Assembly: GCA_035270925.1 (NCBI GenBank) | Contig: DATESG010000009.1 | Coordinates: forward strand, 1-10,110 | Length of the DNA: 10,110 nucleotides | Source: DATESG01 sp035270925 | GTDB taxonomy: Bacteria; Bacillota_I; Bacilli_A; RFN20; CAG-826 | Reading direction: 5' to 3' | Part shown: positions 1 through 7,358 of the stretch, piece after piece | Layout: each line of letters starts with the position of its first letter | Position numbering within the stretch: the first letter of the stretch is position 1 | Translations under genes and position numbers: made by a program | The notes under the pieces: generated by a model | Told to the model about the DNA's origin: nothing | The model's database searches: none | The model's input: only the letters and a program-made list of their open reading frames with translations

Positions 1-876
1 ATTATCATATAAACGAAGCTTTAGGACCGAGGTTGTGGGCGCCCATGCTTTGAATGTGCTTCTTTGCGCGGTATAAGTAACACCAAGGTCATCACCATCA
101 TAAGTTATCTCATCAACAAATAGTGGATCATCAAATAAACCTGAAATTGAAACGGGCGCGCTTACATCAGGATCAGTGATATCAGTAAAACTAATCGTAA
201 TAGAATAAGAGCCCATAATATCGATTTCATGAGCGGCCGGAACGTTAAGAATAAATTCATATTTATATAGCGCGGTGTTATATGTATCGTTAGTCACACC
301 AGCATCAATGGTCACGCCATCAAGTTTAAAATCGTATGAGGCCATATCATTATTAGTGGCAACATAAATGCGGTTAGCGGACGCAAATTCACTAGCCAAA
401 ATACGACCGGCAAGGACTGCTTCCGGTGAAGTGTAAACCTTCTCCTCCATATTAACGAGATAGAGGTGACGAGCATTATCGCTTTGCAATGGAAAATCCG
501 CATATTGCACATTGATATCCCCGGTTTGTTCGCTCCATCCGCCTGGACGGATAATAAAGTTAACTTGAGTTTGATCAGTAAAGGTCGAAATAGGTAAAAA
601 TACGTATTTACCATAATCATCAGTGCCCGTATAATCTAGTTCCGCGCCTTCTTGATTTTGACCCCAAATCCAGAGGTCCCAACTCGCATAATTTCCATCA
701 TTACGATGATAGTGAATCACAATCGTTTCTTCCGCAAATGGTTCGGCAAAAACATTGAGTGTCCGGGAGACTGTTTGCTCTTTAAAGTTTGTCCGTGTTG
801 CACCAAGCGTGTCAACATTGATACTTCCTAAGGAGACAAGTCCCGCAATTAAACTGACTGCCAATAATTTAATCAT
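1..876 (-). CDS. pulA: Type I pullulanase, N-terminal part (CBM41 and start of CBM48); runs off the left edge
   Basis: Exported debranching enzyme that would hydrolyse alpha-1,6 links in pullulan, starch or glycogen. The 292 visible codons are open with no stop. Residues 1-26 look like a Sec signal peptide (MIKLL, then a hydrophobic core ending near TLGA) with no lipobox Cys, unlike the amylase and MalE here. Residues about 50-150 match the pullulanase-associated carbohydrate-binding domain (CBM41/PUD): the IHYHR..GNYASWDLWIWG block at 54-72 is characteristic and supplies binding tryptophans. Residues about 150-265 are a beta-rich linker domain. From about 272, STFKAWAPTTSVLKLRLYDN is the start of the CBM48 domain that precedes the GH13_14 catalytic barrel in type I pullulanases; the barrel lies outside the window. 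The start at 876 has GAAGG 7 bases upstream and follows malQ by 11 bases. Family assignment is firm from CBM41 plus CBM48; catalytic integrity cannot be seen. Confidence 0.9.
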   Translation of the reverse strand, partial: MIKLLAVSLIAGLVSLGSINVDTLGATRTNFKEQTVSRTLNVFAEPFAEETIVIHYHRNDGNYASWDLWIWGQNQEGAELDYTGTDDYGKYVFLPISTFTDQTQVNFIIRPGGWSEQTGDINVQYADFPLQSDNARHLYLVNMEEKVYTSPEAVLAGRILASEFASANRIYVATNNDMASYDFKLDGVTIDAGVTNDTYNTALYKYEFILNVPAAHEIDIMGSYSITISFTDITDPDVSAPVSISGLFDDPLFVDEITYDGDDLGVTYTAQRSTFKAWAPTTSVLKLRLYDN

Positions 877-883
877 AATTTTA

Positions 884-888
884 CCTTC
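884..888 (-). promoter_or_regulatory. Ribosome-binding site of pulA embedded in the malQ stop
   Basis: The malQ TAG runs straight into the pulA site as TAGAAGG: the G of the stop is the first base of GAAGG, 7 bases from the pulA ATG. A ribosome ending malQ would sit over the pulA start region, suggesting translational coupling. Confidence 0.6.
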
Positions 889-2345
889 TACTTTCTTTTG
901 GAGACTTTGACTAGTCTTAATAAAAATTTCAATCTTCGGTGATATTTAGTTAAATCTTTAAGTTTCCACTCCCAATTTGGACTGCCAATTGTGCCAGGAG
1001 TATTAAGCCGAGCACTATCATCGAGCAAGATTAAATCTTGCATTGGTACGATTGCAATATTGGCGCTGCTAAAGAAGGTGTAGGCTAAAAACTTATCAAA
1101 AATATTATCGTATTCGATAAAGCCACGACGATTTAAATCATCTTCGCTCGCCCGTTTAAAGGCTAAATCTTGACTATTAAACCAACTGACCATCGTTTGA
1201 TTGTCATGTGTTCCGGTATAAATAATTCTCCGCGGATTAGTTAGTGGTTGCATACTAATCGGATTGTACGTAAATGCGACAATTTCCATCCCTGGTAAAT
1301 CAAAATGGTCACGTAAGACAAGTACTTCAGGCCGTAAATCTCCCAGATCTTCGGCAATAATTTTTAGGTTGGGGAAATCTTTAAGCAGCGCATCAAATAA
1401 TTGATAACCTGGGGCTTCAACCCATTCGCCTTCAACCGCCGTTGGACAGCTACTTGGAATTTTCCAATATGTATCAAAGGCCCGGAAATGATCAATTCTT
1501 ATCATGTCAAAGAGTTTGGCGTTATAGCCTAATCTTTCTTTCCAAAAATCAAAGTTATGGGCGGCTAGATAGTCCCAATCATAAAGTGGGTTGCCCCACC
1601 TTTGTCCGGTCGCACTGAAAAAATCAGGTGGCACTCCCGCGATATGAGTCGGAAAATATTGATCATCAAGCAAGAAGGCCTCAGTGTTTTCCCAAACATC
1701 CACTGAATCAATTCCGACATATATTGGCATATCTCCGACAACTTCAATCCCGCGTGCATTCGCATATTTATGGAGGTCTTGCCATTGTTTATAAGCAATA
1801 AATTGCAGCCACATTTCAAATTCAATTTGTGATAGATAGGGAGTTAAATCCATTTTTTTGTCATGAATCCAATTTTTAAATTCGGCTGGCCAATAATGCC
1901 ATTGGTTTAAATAATTATTCTTTTTAAAAGTGACAAAAACGGCATAATTATAAACCCACTTGTTTGCGTTTTTAAAACGAGCAAACCCTGTTTTTTTTGT
2001 CGACTTATAGTTTTCAAACGCGAGTTTAAGATATTTAAGTTTAAAGTTTCTAACTTTTTCATAATCAACTTTTTCGGCATTTTCGTGGAAATTAGGTACT
2101 TTTGTAATTAATTTGTCTTTTTGTAAAAGATCAAGGCTGATATAAATTTCATCGAAAGGTTTACTACCATATGGTTGATATGGTGAGTTGCCGAACCCGA
2201 CCGGGTTCAGTGGTAAGATTTGCCAATATTTAAAACCGGCCCGTTTGCTCATCTTTAAAAATTCGCGGGCCTCGAGACCAAAGTCTCCGATTCCGTGCCG
2301 GGAAGGTAAACTACTAACGGCGATTAAAACTCCAGCTTCTCTCAT
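888..2345 (-). CDS. malQ: 4-alpha-glucanotransferase (amylomaltase, GH77)
   Basis: Cytoplasmic disproportionating enzyme: it transfers alpha-1,4-glucan segments between imported maltodextrins, releasing glucose and making longer chains that a phosphorylase could use. It has 485 residues, normal for GH77, and no signal peptide. Visible family blocks are the N-terminal VLIAVSSLPSRHGIGDFG (6-23), LPLNPVGFGNSPYQPYGS (45-61), VVGDMPIYVG (202-211), RIDHFRA (283-289) with nucleophile D285, IIAEDLG (329-335) with acid/base E332, and YTGTHDNQT (376-384) with D381 as the third carboxylate. The spacing resembles that of characterised amylomaltases. The stop is TAG, and its last base begins the pulA Shine-Dalgarno region. 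The ATG at 2345 is one base after the amylase stop codon, with a modest AGAAGAG site ahead of it, so translation is probably coupled to the amylase gene. Confidence 0.96.
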   Translation of the reverse strand: MREAGVLIAVSSLPSRHGIGDFGLEAREFLKMSKRAGFKYWQILPLNPVGFGNSPYQPYGSKPFDEIYISLDLLQKDKLITKVPNFHENAEKVDYEKVRNFKLKYLKLAFENYKSTKKTGFARFKNANKWVYNYAVFVTFKKNNYLNQWHYWPAEFKNWIHDKKMDLTPYLSQIEFEMWLQFIAYKQWQDLHKYANARGIEVVGDMPIYVGIDSVDVWENTEAFLLDDQYFPTHIAGVPPDFFSATGQRWGNPLYDWDYLAAHNFDFWKERLGYNAKLFDMIRIDHFRAFDTYWKIPSSCPTAVEGEWVEAPGYQLFDALLKDFPNLKIIAEDLGDLRPEVLVLRDHFDLPGMEIVAFTYNPISMQPLTNPRRIIYTGTHDNQTMVSWFNSQDLAFKRASEDDLNRRGFIEYDNIFDKFLAYTFFSSANIAIVPMQDLILLDDSARLNTPGTIGSPNWEWKLKDLTKYHRRLKFLLRLVKVSKRK

Positions 2346-2346
2346 A

Positions 2347-3915
2347 TTATCTCTTCTCTATGACCACGGAGGAGCTCGCTCCGAGCGTCAATATTTCTTT
2401 ATTAATGCTGCTACGTTCTAGATTTGTATAAATATCATGGGCAATAACGAGTTTTTGATCATCAAGACGTGATAACTTAAATGTTTCGGCGGTCGCCGCA
2501 AAGTTATGCACGACATAGATTGATTCATTCCCGTCTTTACTTGTGAGTTTAAGCGCGGCTAAGGCACTACTTGGGAGCACGACTTGTGTAACTCTGGCGT
2601 CGACTAACCACGGATAATCATTACGAATACTCAGGACTTTTTTATAGTGATTTGTGAGACTAAAGGGTTCTTCTAATAAGTCAAAGGCGCCTTCACGAAT
2701 TTGATTAGCCATATTATAGTTTGTCCCTGTCGGGAAATCAGTCCGCCATGGATCGATGTTTTTTTGCCACTGCATTGGCAGGCGGCGGTTCGCGTCAGTT
2801 TGCGCTCCACCTCTAGTCCCCTTAAGCCCAATTTCTTCACCGTAATATATGAAGGGAATTCCTGGCGTTAATAAGTAAACCGAAGCCGCAAGTTTTTGGC
2901 GGTTAGCAACATTAGCGATAAACATCGCGCTGCTACGGTCCATATCATGATTGGTTAAGAAATTAGCAACAAGCCCGTCCTCATTAATTGCTAATACTTT
3001 TTGATGGGTATCCGCAAGACGAAAAGCAAAACTACTACCAGTTTCAGAGGTAATATTATCAATGATATAGCCACCTGAACTTGCACTAGGAAAATTAAAG
3101 AGACTATCGATTCCGCGATAATATAGGTTAATCGTATCTTGACCCGTCCATGCTTCGCCAACAATATAGGCGTCTTCTTTATTGGCCCTGACAATCCCCT
3201 TAAACCAAGTGAGAAAATCAATCGATTTTTGTGCTTGATTCGTGTAATAGTACGTAACAGCATCAAGTCTAAAGCCGTCAACCCCGAGATCAAGCCAAAA
3301 GTTAGAAATATTAACTATTTCCGCTCTGACTAGGGGGTTATCAAGATTAAGGTCAGGCATCCAGTCACCAAATCCCGCTTCATATTTTACATTAGCGCCG
3401 TCCCAGTAAAAGTCATACCAGTTAGCCTTATTTGCGTTATCATTTGGCTCAAAATTTCCCGCTTTAAAATTAGTAAGTCCTTCTTTAAACCACGGATGAG
3501 TACTTGAAGTATGATTAATCACGAGATCGATAATTACATCAATATCAGCTTCGTGCGCCTTTTCAATTACCGCGCTAAAGTCAGCCAGTGTCCCGTAATC
3601 TTTATTAATTGCTTGATAATCTTCAACGTCATAGCCGTGATAGCTAGGTGAAGGATGAATGGGCATTAACCAAATTCCGCCGACACCTAAATCTTCGAGG
3701 TAATCAATTTTGTCTTTAAGACCGAGTAAATCACCAATCCCATCATCATCAGAATCGGCGAAGGTTCGAACAAATATTTCGTAATAAGCCCCACCTTTAA
3801 CATTGGTGATACTTTTATCAATTTCATAATCTTGAGGCACAGCACTTTGACCACATGATACTAAAAGCATCGTGATTGTTGTAAAAAAGGTAAAAAGTGT
3901 CGTTTTACGCGTCAT
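2347..3915 (-). CDS. Alpha-amylase family lipoprotein (GH13, probably subfamily 36)
   Basis: Surface-anchored endo-acting alpha-glucanase that would supply maltodextrins to the adjacent transporter. It has 522 residues from the ATG at 3915. The N-terminus MTRKTTLF plus hydrophobic core ends in the lipobox LVSC (C21), predicting lipid anchoring. All GH13 blocks are present: DSDDDGIGDLLG (54-65, calcium-loop type), region I DVIIDLVINH (126-135), region V MPDLN (186-190), region II GVDGFRLDAV with nucleophile D218, region III IVGEAW with acid/base E254, and region IV FLTNHD with D324. MPDLN is the signature reported for GH13_36, intermediate between oligo-1,6-glucosidases and neopullulanases, so alpha-1,6 or pullulan activity is possible (inference). 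An in-frame ATG 20 codons upstream would overlap malG and push the signal peptide inside the protein; 3915 is preferred because AAAGG lies 5 bases upstream and the lipobox then fits. One base separates it from the malG stop. Confidence 0.93.
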   Translation of the reverse strand: MTRKTTLFTFFTTITMLLVSCGQSAVPQDYEIDKSITNVKGGAYYEIFVRTFADSDDDGIGDLLGLKDKIDYLEDLGVGGIWLMPIHPSPSYHGYDVEDYQAINKDYGTLADFSAVIEKAHEADIDVIIDLVINHTSSTHPWFKEGLTNFKAGNFEPNDNANKANWYDFYWDGANVKYEAGFGDWMPDLNLDNPLVRAEIVNISNFWLDLGVDGFRLDAVTYYYTNQAQKSIDFLTWFKGIVRANKEDAYIVGEAWTGQDTINLYYRGIDSLFNFPSASSGGYIIDNITSETGSSFAFRLADTHQKVLAINEDGLVANFLTNHDMDRSSAMFIANVANRQKLAASVYLLTPGIPFIYYGEEIGLKGTRGGAQTDANRRLPMQWQKNIDPWRTDFPTGTNYNMANQIREGAFDLLEEPFSLTNHYKKVLSIRNDYPWLVDARVTQVVLPSSALAALKLTSKDGNESIYVVHNFAATAETFKLSRLDDQKLVIAHDIYTNLERSSINKEILTLGASSSVVIEKR

Positions 3916-3916
3916 G

Positions 3917-4867
3917 TTAACCTTTAACGGCGCCTCCTGTGACACCGCTGACATAGTATTTTTGCATCCACACAAATAGCAGTGTGATAGGAATACTAAT
4001 CAGGACTGCTCCGGCGGCGAAGGTTGTGAAGTAAGTTGCAATCATCCCTTGTCCGTTGAGCATATTGTATAAACCTCTGGCGATGGTCCAGGCATCCGTT
4101 CTTTGGCGAGTAATTGTGGCGACAAAGATATAATCGCCCCATGGACCCATGAAGGAAGTTAAGGCTGTATAAATAACAATTGGTTTAGATAAAGGTAAGA
4201 TAATGTGCCAGAATATTTGGGCCTTATTCGCGCCATCAATTTCGGCGGCCTCATCAATTGAATTAGAAATCGTATCAAAGTAGCCCTTAGAAACTAGATA
4301 CCCCATCGCCGCTCCACTACTGTTAACGAGAATAAGACTGATTAAGTAGTTGGAAACTGGCACTTGTTGCGTGCCACTTGGTAAGAGCCCAATGCCCTTC
4401 AAAATAAAGTAAATGGCAATCATTGACATAAAGCCAGGGAACATCCCAAGAATCATTAAAAGTTTCATAATCCCTCTACGGCCTTTAAAGCGTAAACGGC
4501 TAAAGGTATAGGAGGTTAATAAGACGATGACTGTTGAAATAATACTTGTGAAGACTGCGACAATTAGCGTATTTAAAAACCATTGTAGATAAGGAATGCG
4601 AGGGTCATTAAATAATACGAGATAATTGTCAAAGCCAAATTCACGCGGAATAAAATAAGCAACGCGTCCAGGGGATTCAATCCTTAATGAGTTAAGAACG
4701 AGCCACACAATTGGGAACAACCAAACGATAGAGAGGATGATTAGAAGTGTATAGATAAATCCATTCATTACTCTTCCCATTGTCCGTTGATTTTTGAACC
4801 CACGAGCAGCATTGACTAACTTTGGTGATTGAGCCGTAGTTTCAAGTTTGTTTTCATGCTTTTTCAT
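3917..4867 (-). CDS. malG: Maltodextrin ABC transporter permease MalG
   Basis: Second membrane subunit of the maltodextrin importer; it pairs with MalF and docks on the ATPase dimer. It has 316 residues, slightly longer than usual because of a hydrophilic 33-residue N-terminus. Six hydrophobic segments are visible (about 38-60, 99-120, 133-157, 173-195, 227-250 and 280-301). The cytoplasmic EAA loop, EAAEIDGANKAQIFWHIILP (206-225), contains the conserved G and the terminal LP and marks the ATPase contact. The C-terminal QKYYVSGVTGGAVKG is the typical MalG ending. Its ATG overlaps the malF TAA by one base (TAATG). A strong AAGGAG sits 10 bases upstream inside the malF coding sequence, so the two permeases should be made in a coupled, near-equal ratio. 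Confidence 0.96.
   Translation of the reverse strand: MKKHENKLETTAQSPKLVNAARGFKNQRTMGRVMNGFIYTLLIILSIVWLFPIVWLVLNSLRIESPGRVAYFIPREFGFDNYLVLFNDPRIPYLQWFLNTLIVAVFTSIISTVIVLLTSYTFSRLRFKGRRGIMKLLMILGMFPGFMSMIAIYFILKGIGLLPSGTQQVPVSNYLISLILVNSSGAAMGYLVSKGYFDTISNSIDEAAEIDGANKAQIFWHIILPLSKPIVIYTALTSFMGPWGDYIFVATITRQRTDAWTIARGLYNMLNGQGMIATYFTTFAAGAVLISIPITLLFVWMQKYYVSGVTGGAVKG
3921..3925 (-). promoter_or_regulatory. Ribosome-binding site that fixes the amylase start
   Basis: AAAGG at the very end of malG lies 5 bases before the ATG at 3915 (AAAGG-TTAAC-ATG). With the lipobox at residue 21, this selects 3915 over the in-frame ATG at 3975. Confidence 0.7.
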
Positions 4868-7104
4868 TAGGCAAAGTCTCCTTCCTGTGTCGCCGCACTA
4901 GTTTTGCTATATAGCGCTAAGGTAATAAAGGCACTGATCAAGAAGATAAAGATGCCCAATGCACTACCAATTGCATATTCTTGCTGTGCGCCCCCGACCG
5001 TGAGGTCATAAAGCCACGTGACAAGGATATCGGTTTTACCGTATTGCACACCTGGAAGTTGCGCGGATGGATCGCCACCCGTCAGGAAGAATATGACGTT
5101 AAAGTTATTAATGTTACCAATAAACTGAGTAATCAAATAGGGTCCCGTGACGAAGAGCATATAAGGAAGCGTAATCTTCGTAAATTGAGCGATTGGACCT
5201 GCCCCATCAATTCGTGCGGATTCATATAAATCACTAGGAATATTCATTAAGATTCCGGAGGTAATCAACATTGTATAAGGAACCCCAACCCAGACGTTAA
5301 CTAAAATAACGGAGATTTTAGCGTTTAGTGGATTAGTAAGAAAATCAATATAAGTATCAATCCAGCCTAATTGTAATAAGGTTTCATTAATTGGACCATA
5401 TTTATATAAGAGTTGGTTCATGATCAATAAAGTCACAAATTGGGGAACGGCAATCGTAATAACAAAGACGGTCCGCCATAACTTCTTAAGTTTAATCCCC
5501 TTGCGGTTAATCATCATCGCTAAGAGGAGACCAAATATGTAGTTAGTAAAGGTCGCAAAGAAAGCCCAGATAAAGGTCCATTGGAGAATATCAGCGAAGG
5601 CTTTCGAGAAGCTACTTCCGCCAACGGAAGTGAATAATTGGCTAAAAGTTTTAAATCCGACCCACGTAAAAAGTGTATTAGGTGGGCCATTTGTTTGGTT
5701 GTAGTTAGTAAAAGCTAAAAGAATCATAAATATTAATGGCAAGACGGTAAAAACTGTAATTGTCATTGCCGGAATTGAAAGTGTGGATAAGTGGAAGCGT
5801 GAGTTTAAAAGTTCATGGAGCTCATTTTTAAGGGTTGGAAGCGGATTCTTGAATTTAGGTAATTCAACATCAGGGTTTTCTGAGAGTTCAAGAAGTTCGG
5901 TTTTGTAATCGGCTTTCGCCTTGGTGAATTGTTTATCAGCCTTAGCTACACCTTTAATTGAAATCCAATATAGGGTGAAGAAGGTAATTGTTAGTAAAAT
6001 AGTCGCGACTGAATAAAGCGTAATTAGCATCGAGTTATCCATGAATACTGTCCGTTCGACGACATCATCAATCGCACAAGCCCCAAGTGGTACTCCAGGA
6101 ATTCCACATTCCTCGACGATTCTAAATGGTGTGTCGCCCAGGTTTTCAAATTTGGAGAGCCAATAAAGCCCCCCACCCGGAATGAGCATGTAGACAAAAT
6201 AGCCAATTTGGAGCAGTAAATAGATAACTGTCTTATATGATCTTTGCATAAATGAATGCCCGGAACCCATAAATACATATGATATTTTGGTTCTAAATGA
6301 GCCGCTCCAGAAAGTCTCGTGATATGTTTTAAGAAACTTCCAAATTGCGAGACCACCTTTAACAAACAGTCTATAGACACCGAGAAAGATATTCACGAAT
6401 GCTTTAACAAAAATCATCACAAAATTAAATAAGAATAGGACCACGCCTTTTGCGGCATTACCTAAAGAGATAAAGACGCTTTCAAAAAGTCCGACTGGTT
6501 CTACTGGTCGCGTTAGATAATAGTCGCGACCAAGTTTTGCTGCCTTTGTATTGGCTCTTGCAATAACAAAGTAACCAAAGTTAGCAAATAAAACTACAAA
6601 TAGTAAGATTAACCACAAGACGCTTGGAACCGCAATCGGGGTAACTCCATTTGTTTGAAGAATAATCAACATTAAAATTTCAAGGACAACGAGCAGGGCT
6701 GTTAGTCCCAAATTAATAGCGCCGATTAAATTTTGCTTGTTGGCCCTCGTACTTATTAAAAGAGTACTTGAGTTTTCATCATGCGCAAGATCAAATAACT
6801 TTTTGGCATTAACACTAGCGTAGACGGCCCCTGCGACTAATAAAAGCGCCAGAAGCAACGTGCTCAGTGCAAATAAAATAAAGTTATTTTTGAAGGCACC
6901 TTCAGCAAGGGCAAACCCTTCAATCAACCTAATCAGTCTAAATATAAAGAAAGTAACTAAACCGAGAGCGGAAAAAATCCCAATCATAACATTTGTAAAC
7001 GAACTCAGACGATGGGCATAATGTCCAGTGCCACTATTTGAAAAAAGTGTTTGATTGTTTTCTTCGGTGACCTTTTTAGGTGGGTTAGAATTTTGCTTTT
7101 CCAT
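4867..7104 (-). CDS. malF: Maltodextrin ABC transporter permease MalF with a long N-terminal membrane extension
   Basis: First membrane subunit of the importer. The permease core occupies about residues 440-735, with six hydrophobic segments and the EAA loop ESARIDGAGPIAQFTKITLP (628-647). Residues about 270-390 (SGSFRTKISYVFMGSGH.., two membrane segments and a loop with C333 and C343) resemble the N-terminal part common in Gram-positive MalF proteins. Ahead of this are about 270 further residues with a polar start and about five hydrophobic stretches (38-58, 74-98, 125-150, 160-182, 218-246) that I do not recognise. At 745 residues it is well above the usual 430-515. The frame is open back to a TTG at 7206, but the first ATG is at 7104 and begins a plausible polar terminus (MEKQNSNPPKK). 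The RBS there is weak (AAGAAG), and a dyad lies just upstream, so the start is the least certain point. Confidence 0.9.
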   Translation of the reverse strand: MEKQNSNPPKKVTEENNQTLFSNSGTGHYAHRLSSFTNVMIGIFSALGLVTFFIFRLIRLIEGFALAEGAFKNNFILFALSTLLLALLLVAGAVYASVNAKKLFDLAHDENSSTLLISTRANKQNLIGAINLGLTALLVVLEILMLIILQTNGVTPIAVPSVLWLILLFVVLFANFGYFVIARANTKAAKLGRDYYLTRPVEPVGLFESVFISLGNAAKGVVLFLFNFVMIFVKAFVNIFLGVYRLFVKGGLAIWKFLKTYHETFWSGSFRTKISYVFMGSGHSFMQRSYKTVIYLLLQIGYFVYMLIPGGGLYWLSKFENLGDTPFRIVEECGIPGVPLGACAIDDVVERTVFMDNSMLITLYSVATILLTITFFTLYWISIKGVAKADKQFTKAKADYKTELLELSENPDVELPKFKNPLPTLKNELHELLNSRFHLSTLSIPAMTITVFTVLPLIFMILLAFTNYNQTNGPPNTLFTWVGFKTFSQLFTSVGGSSFSKAFADILQWTFIWAFFATFTNYIFGLLLAMMINRKGIKLKKLWRTVFVITIAVPQFVTLLIMNQLLYKYGPINETLLQLGWIDTYIDFLTNPLNAKISVILVNVWVGVPYTMLITSGILMNIPSDLYESARIDGAGPIAQFTKITLPYMLFVTGPYLITQFIGNINNFNVIFFLTGGDPSAQLPGVQYGKTDILVTWLYDLTVGGAQQEYAIGSALGIFIFLISAFITLALYSKTSAATQEGDFA

Positions 7105-7114
7105 AAACCACTTC

Positions 7115-7134
7115 TTGCTATCAAATGATAGCAA
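7115..7134 (-). promoter_or_regulatory. Perfect 9-bp dyad just upstream of the malF start
   Basis: On the minus strand TTGCTATCA and TGATAGCAA are exact reverse complements separated by TT. As RNA this folds into an 8-bp stem with a 4-base loop, ending 10 bases before the ATG at 7104. A GGAG lies directly before the stem (7140-7137) and a weak AAGAAG lies at its base. It could be a translational control hairpin or a DNA operator. No T-run follows, so it is not a terminator. Confidence 0.55.
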
Positions 7135-7244
7135 AGCTCCATTTCTATAATTATGTTCGACTATCTTTACTAATCGCTTTACCCTAAAATTAATCGAGAA
7201 ATACAAATTTTTCTTTAATTAATTAATTAAAAGGTTTTTCTAGG

Positions 7245-7288
7245 TTTAGTTTAACATTAATTTATCGCAGCGTTAATTAGTTTATACA
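7245..7288 (-). repeat. Two direct TGT-AAACTAA motif copies upstream of malF
   Basis: The minus strand carries TGTATAAACTAA (7288-7277) and TGTTAAACTAAA (7256-7245). The first is identical over 12 bases to the copy at the malE transcription start. The spacing between copies is 32 bases. Both lie in the non-coding gap, one within the candidate promoter and one just after it. Confidence 0.4.
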
Positions 7289-7289
7289 A
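7261..7289 (-). promoter_or_regulatory. Possible weak promoter for the malF operon
   Basis: On the minus strand TTGTAT (7289-7284) and GATAAA (7266-7261) are 17 bases apart, and the -10 is preceded by TGC in the extended -10 position. A perfect TTGACA also occurs at 7298-7293 but has no good -10 at 16-18 bases. A promoter would be expected because a terminator precedes malF, but no candidate is convincing. Confidence 0.3.
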
Positions 7290-7300
7290 TTTTGTCAATT

Positions 7301-7335
7301 AAAAACAAAAAAAAGGAATCAAATAACTTGACTCC
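7301..7335 (-). terminator. Rho-independent terminator between malE and malF
   Basis: On the minus strand GGAGTCAA pairs with TTGATTCC (one G-T wobble) around the 5-base loop GTTAT. Eight T residues follow, then G and five more T. It begins 23 bases after the malE stop. Partial read-through would give more malE than malFG message, as is common in binding-protein importer operons. Confidence 0.82.
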
Positions 7336-7358
7336 TCTTCTTAACATCTAAATTATAG

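Noticed and set aside
312..620. 102-codon minus-strand reading frame inside the pulA region
   Set aside because: It is out of frame with the continuous pullulanase frame 876-1, which shows clear CBM41 and CBM48 motifs; its own translation shows no recognisable features.
3916..3975. In-frame upstream ATG at 3975 adding 20 residues to the amylase
   Set aside because: It lies inside the end of malG, places the signal peptide internally, and is less suitable than the ATG at 3915, which has AAAGG and a proper lipoprotein N-terminus.
4981..5229. Plus-strand open frames (also 2188-2421, 3139-3333 and 9218-9424)
   Set aside because: They are antisense to well-supported genes, have no convincing initiation signals and no recognisable domains.
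6024..6380. 118-codon minus-strand reading frame within malF, and similar frames at 1565-1825 and 2991-3293
   Set aside because: These are alternative frames of genes with strong family motifs and have no ribosome-binding site or independent support.
7105..7206. TTG start at 7206 that would add 34 residues to MalF
   Set aside because: There is no ATG in this stretch, only a weak A-rich site before the TTG, and the added peptide is not MalF-like. The dyad at 7115-7134 would then lie in coding sequence, which remains possible but is less likely.
7214..7231. 18-bp AT-only palindrome built from repeated TTAA/AATT units
   Set aside because: It is low-complexity sequence in an AT-rich spacer; its symmetry follows from the 4-base repeat and gives no specific function.
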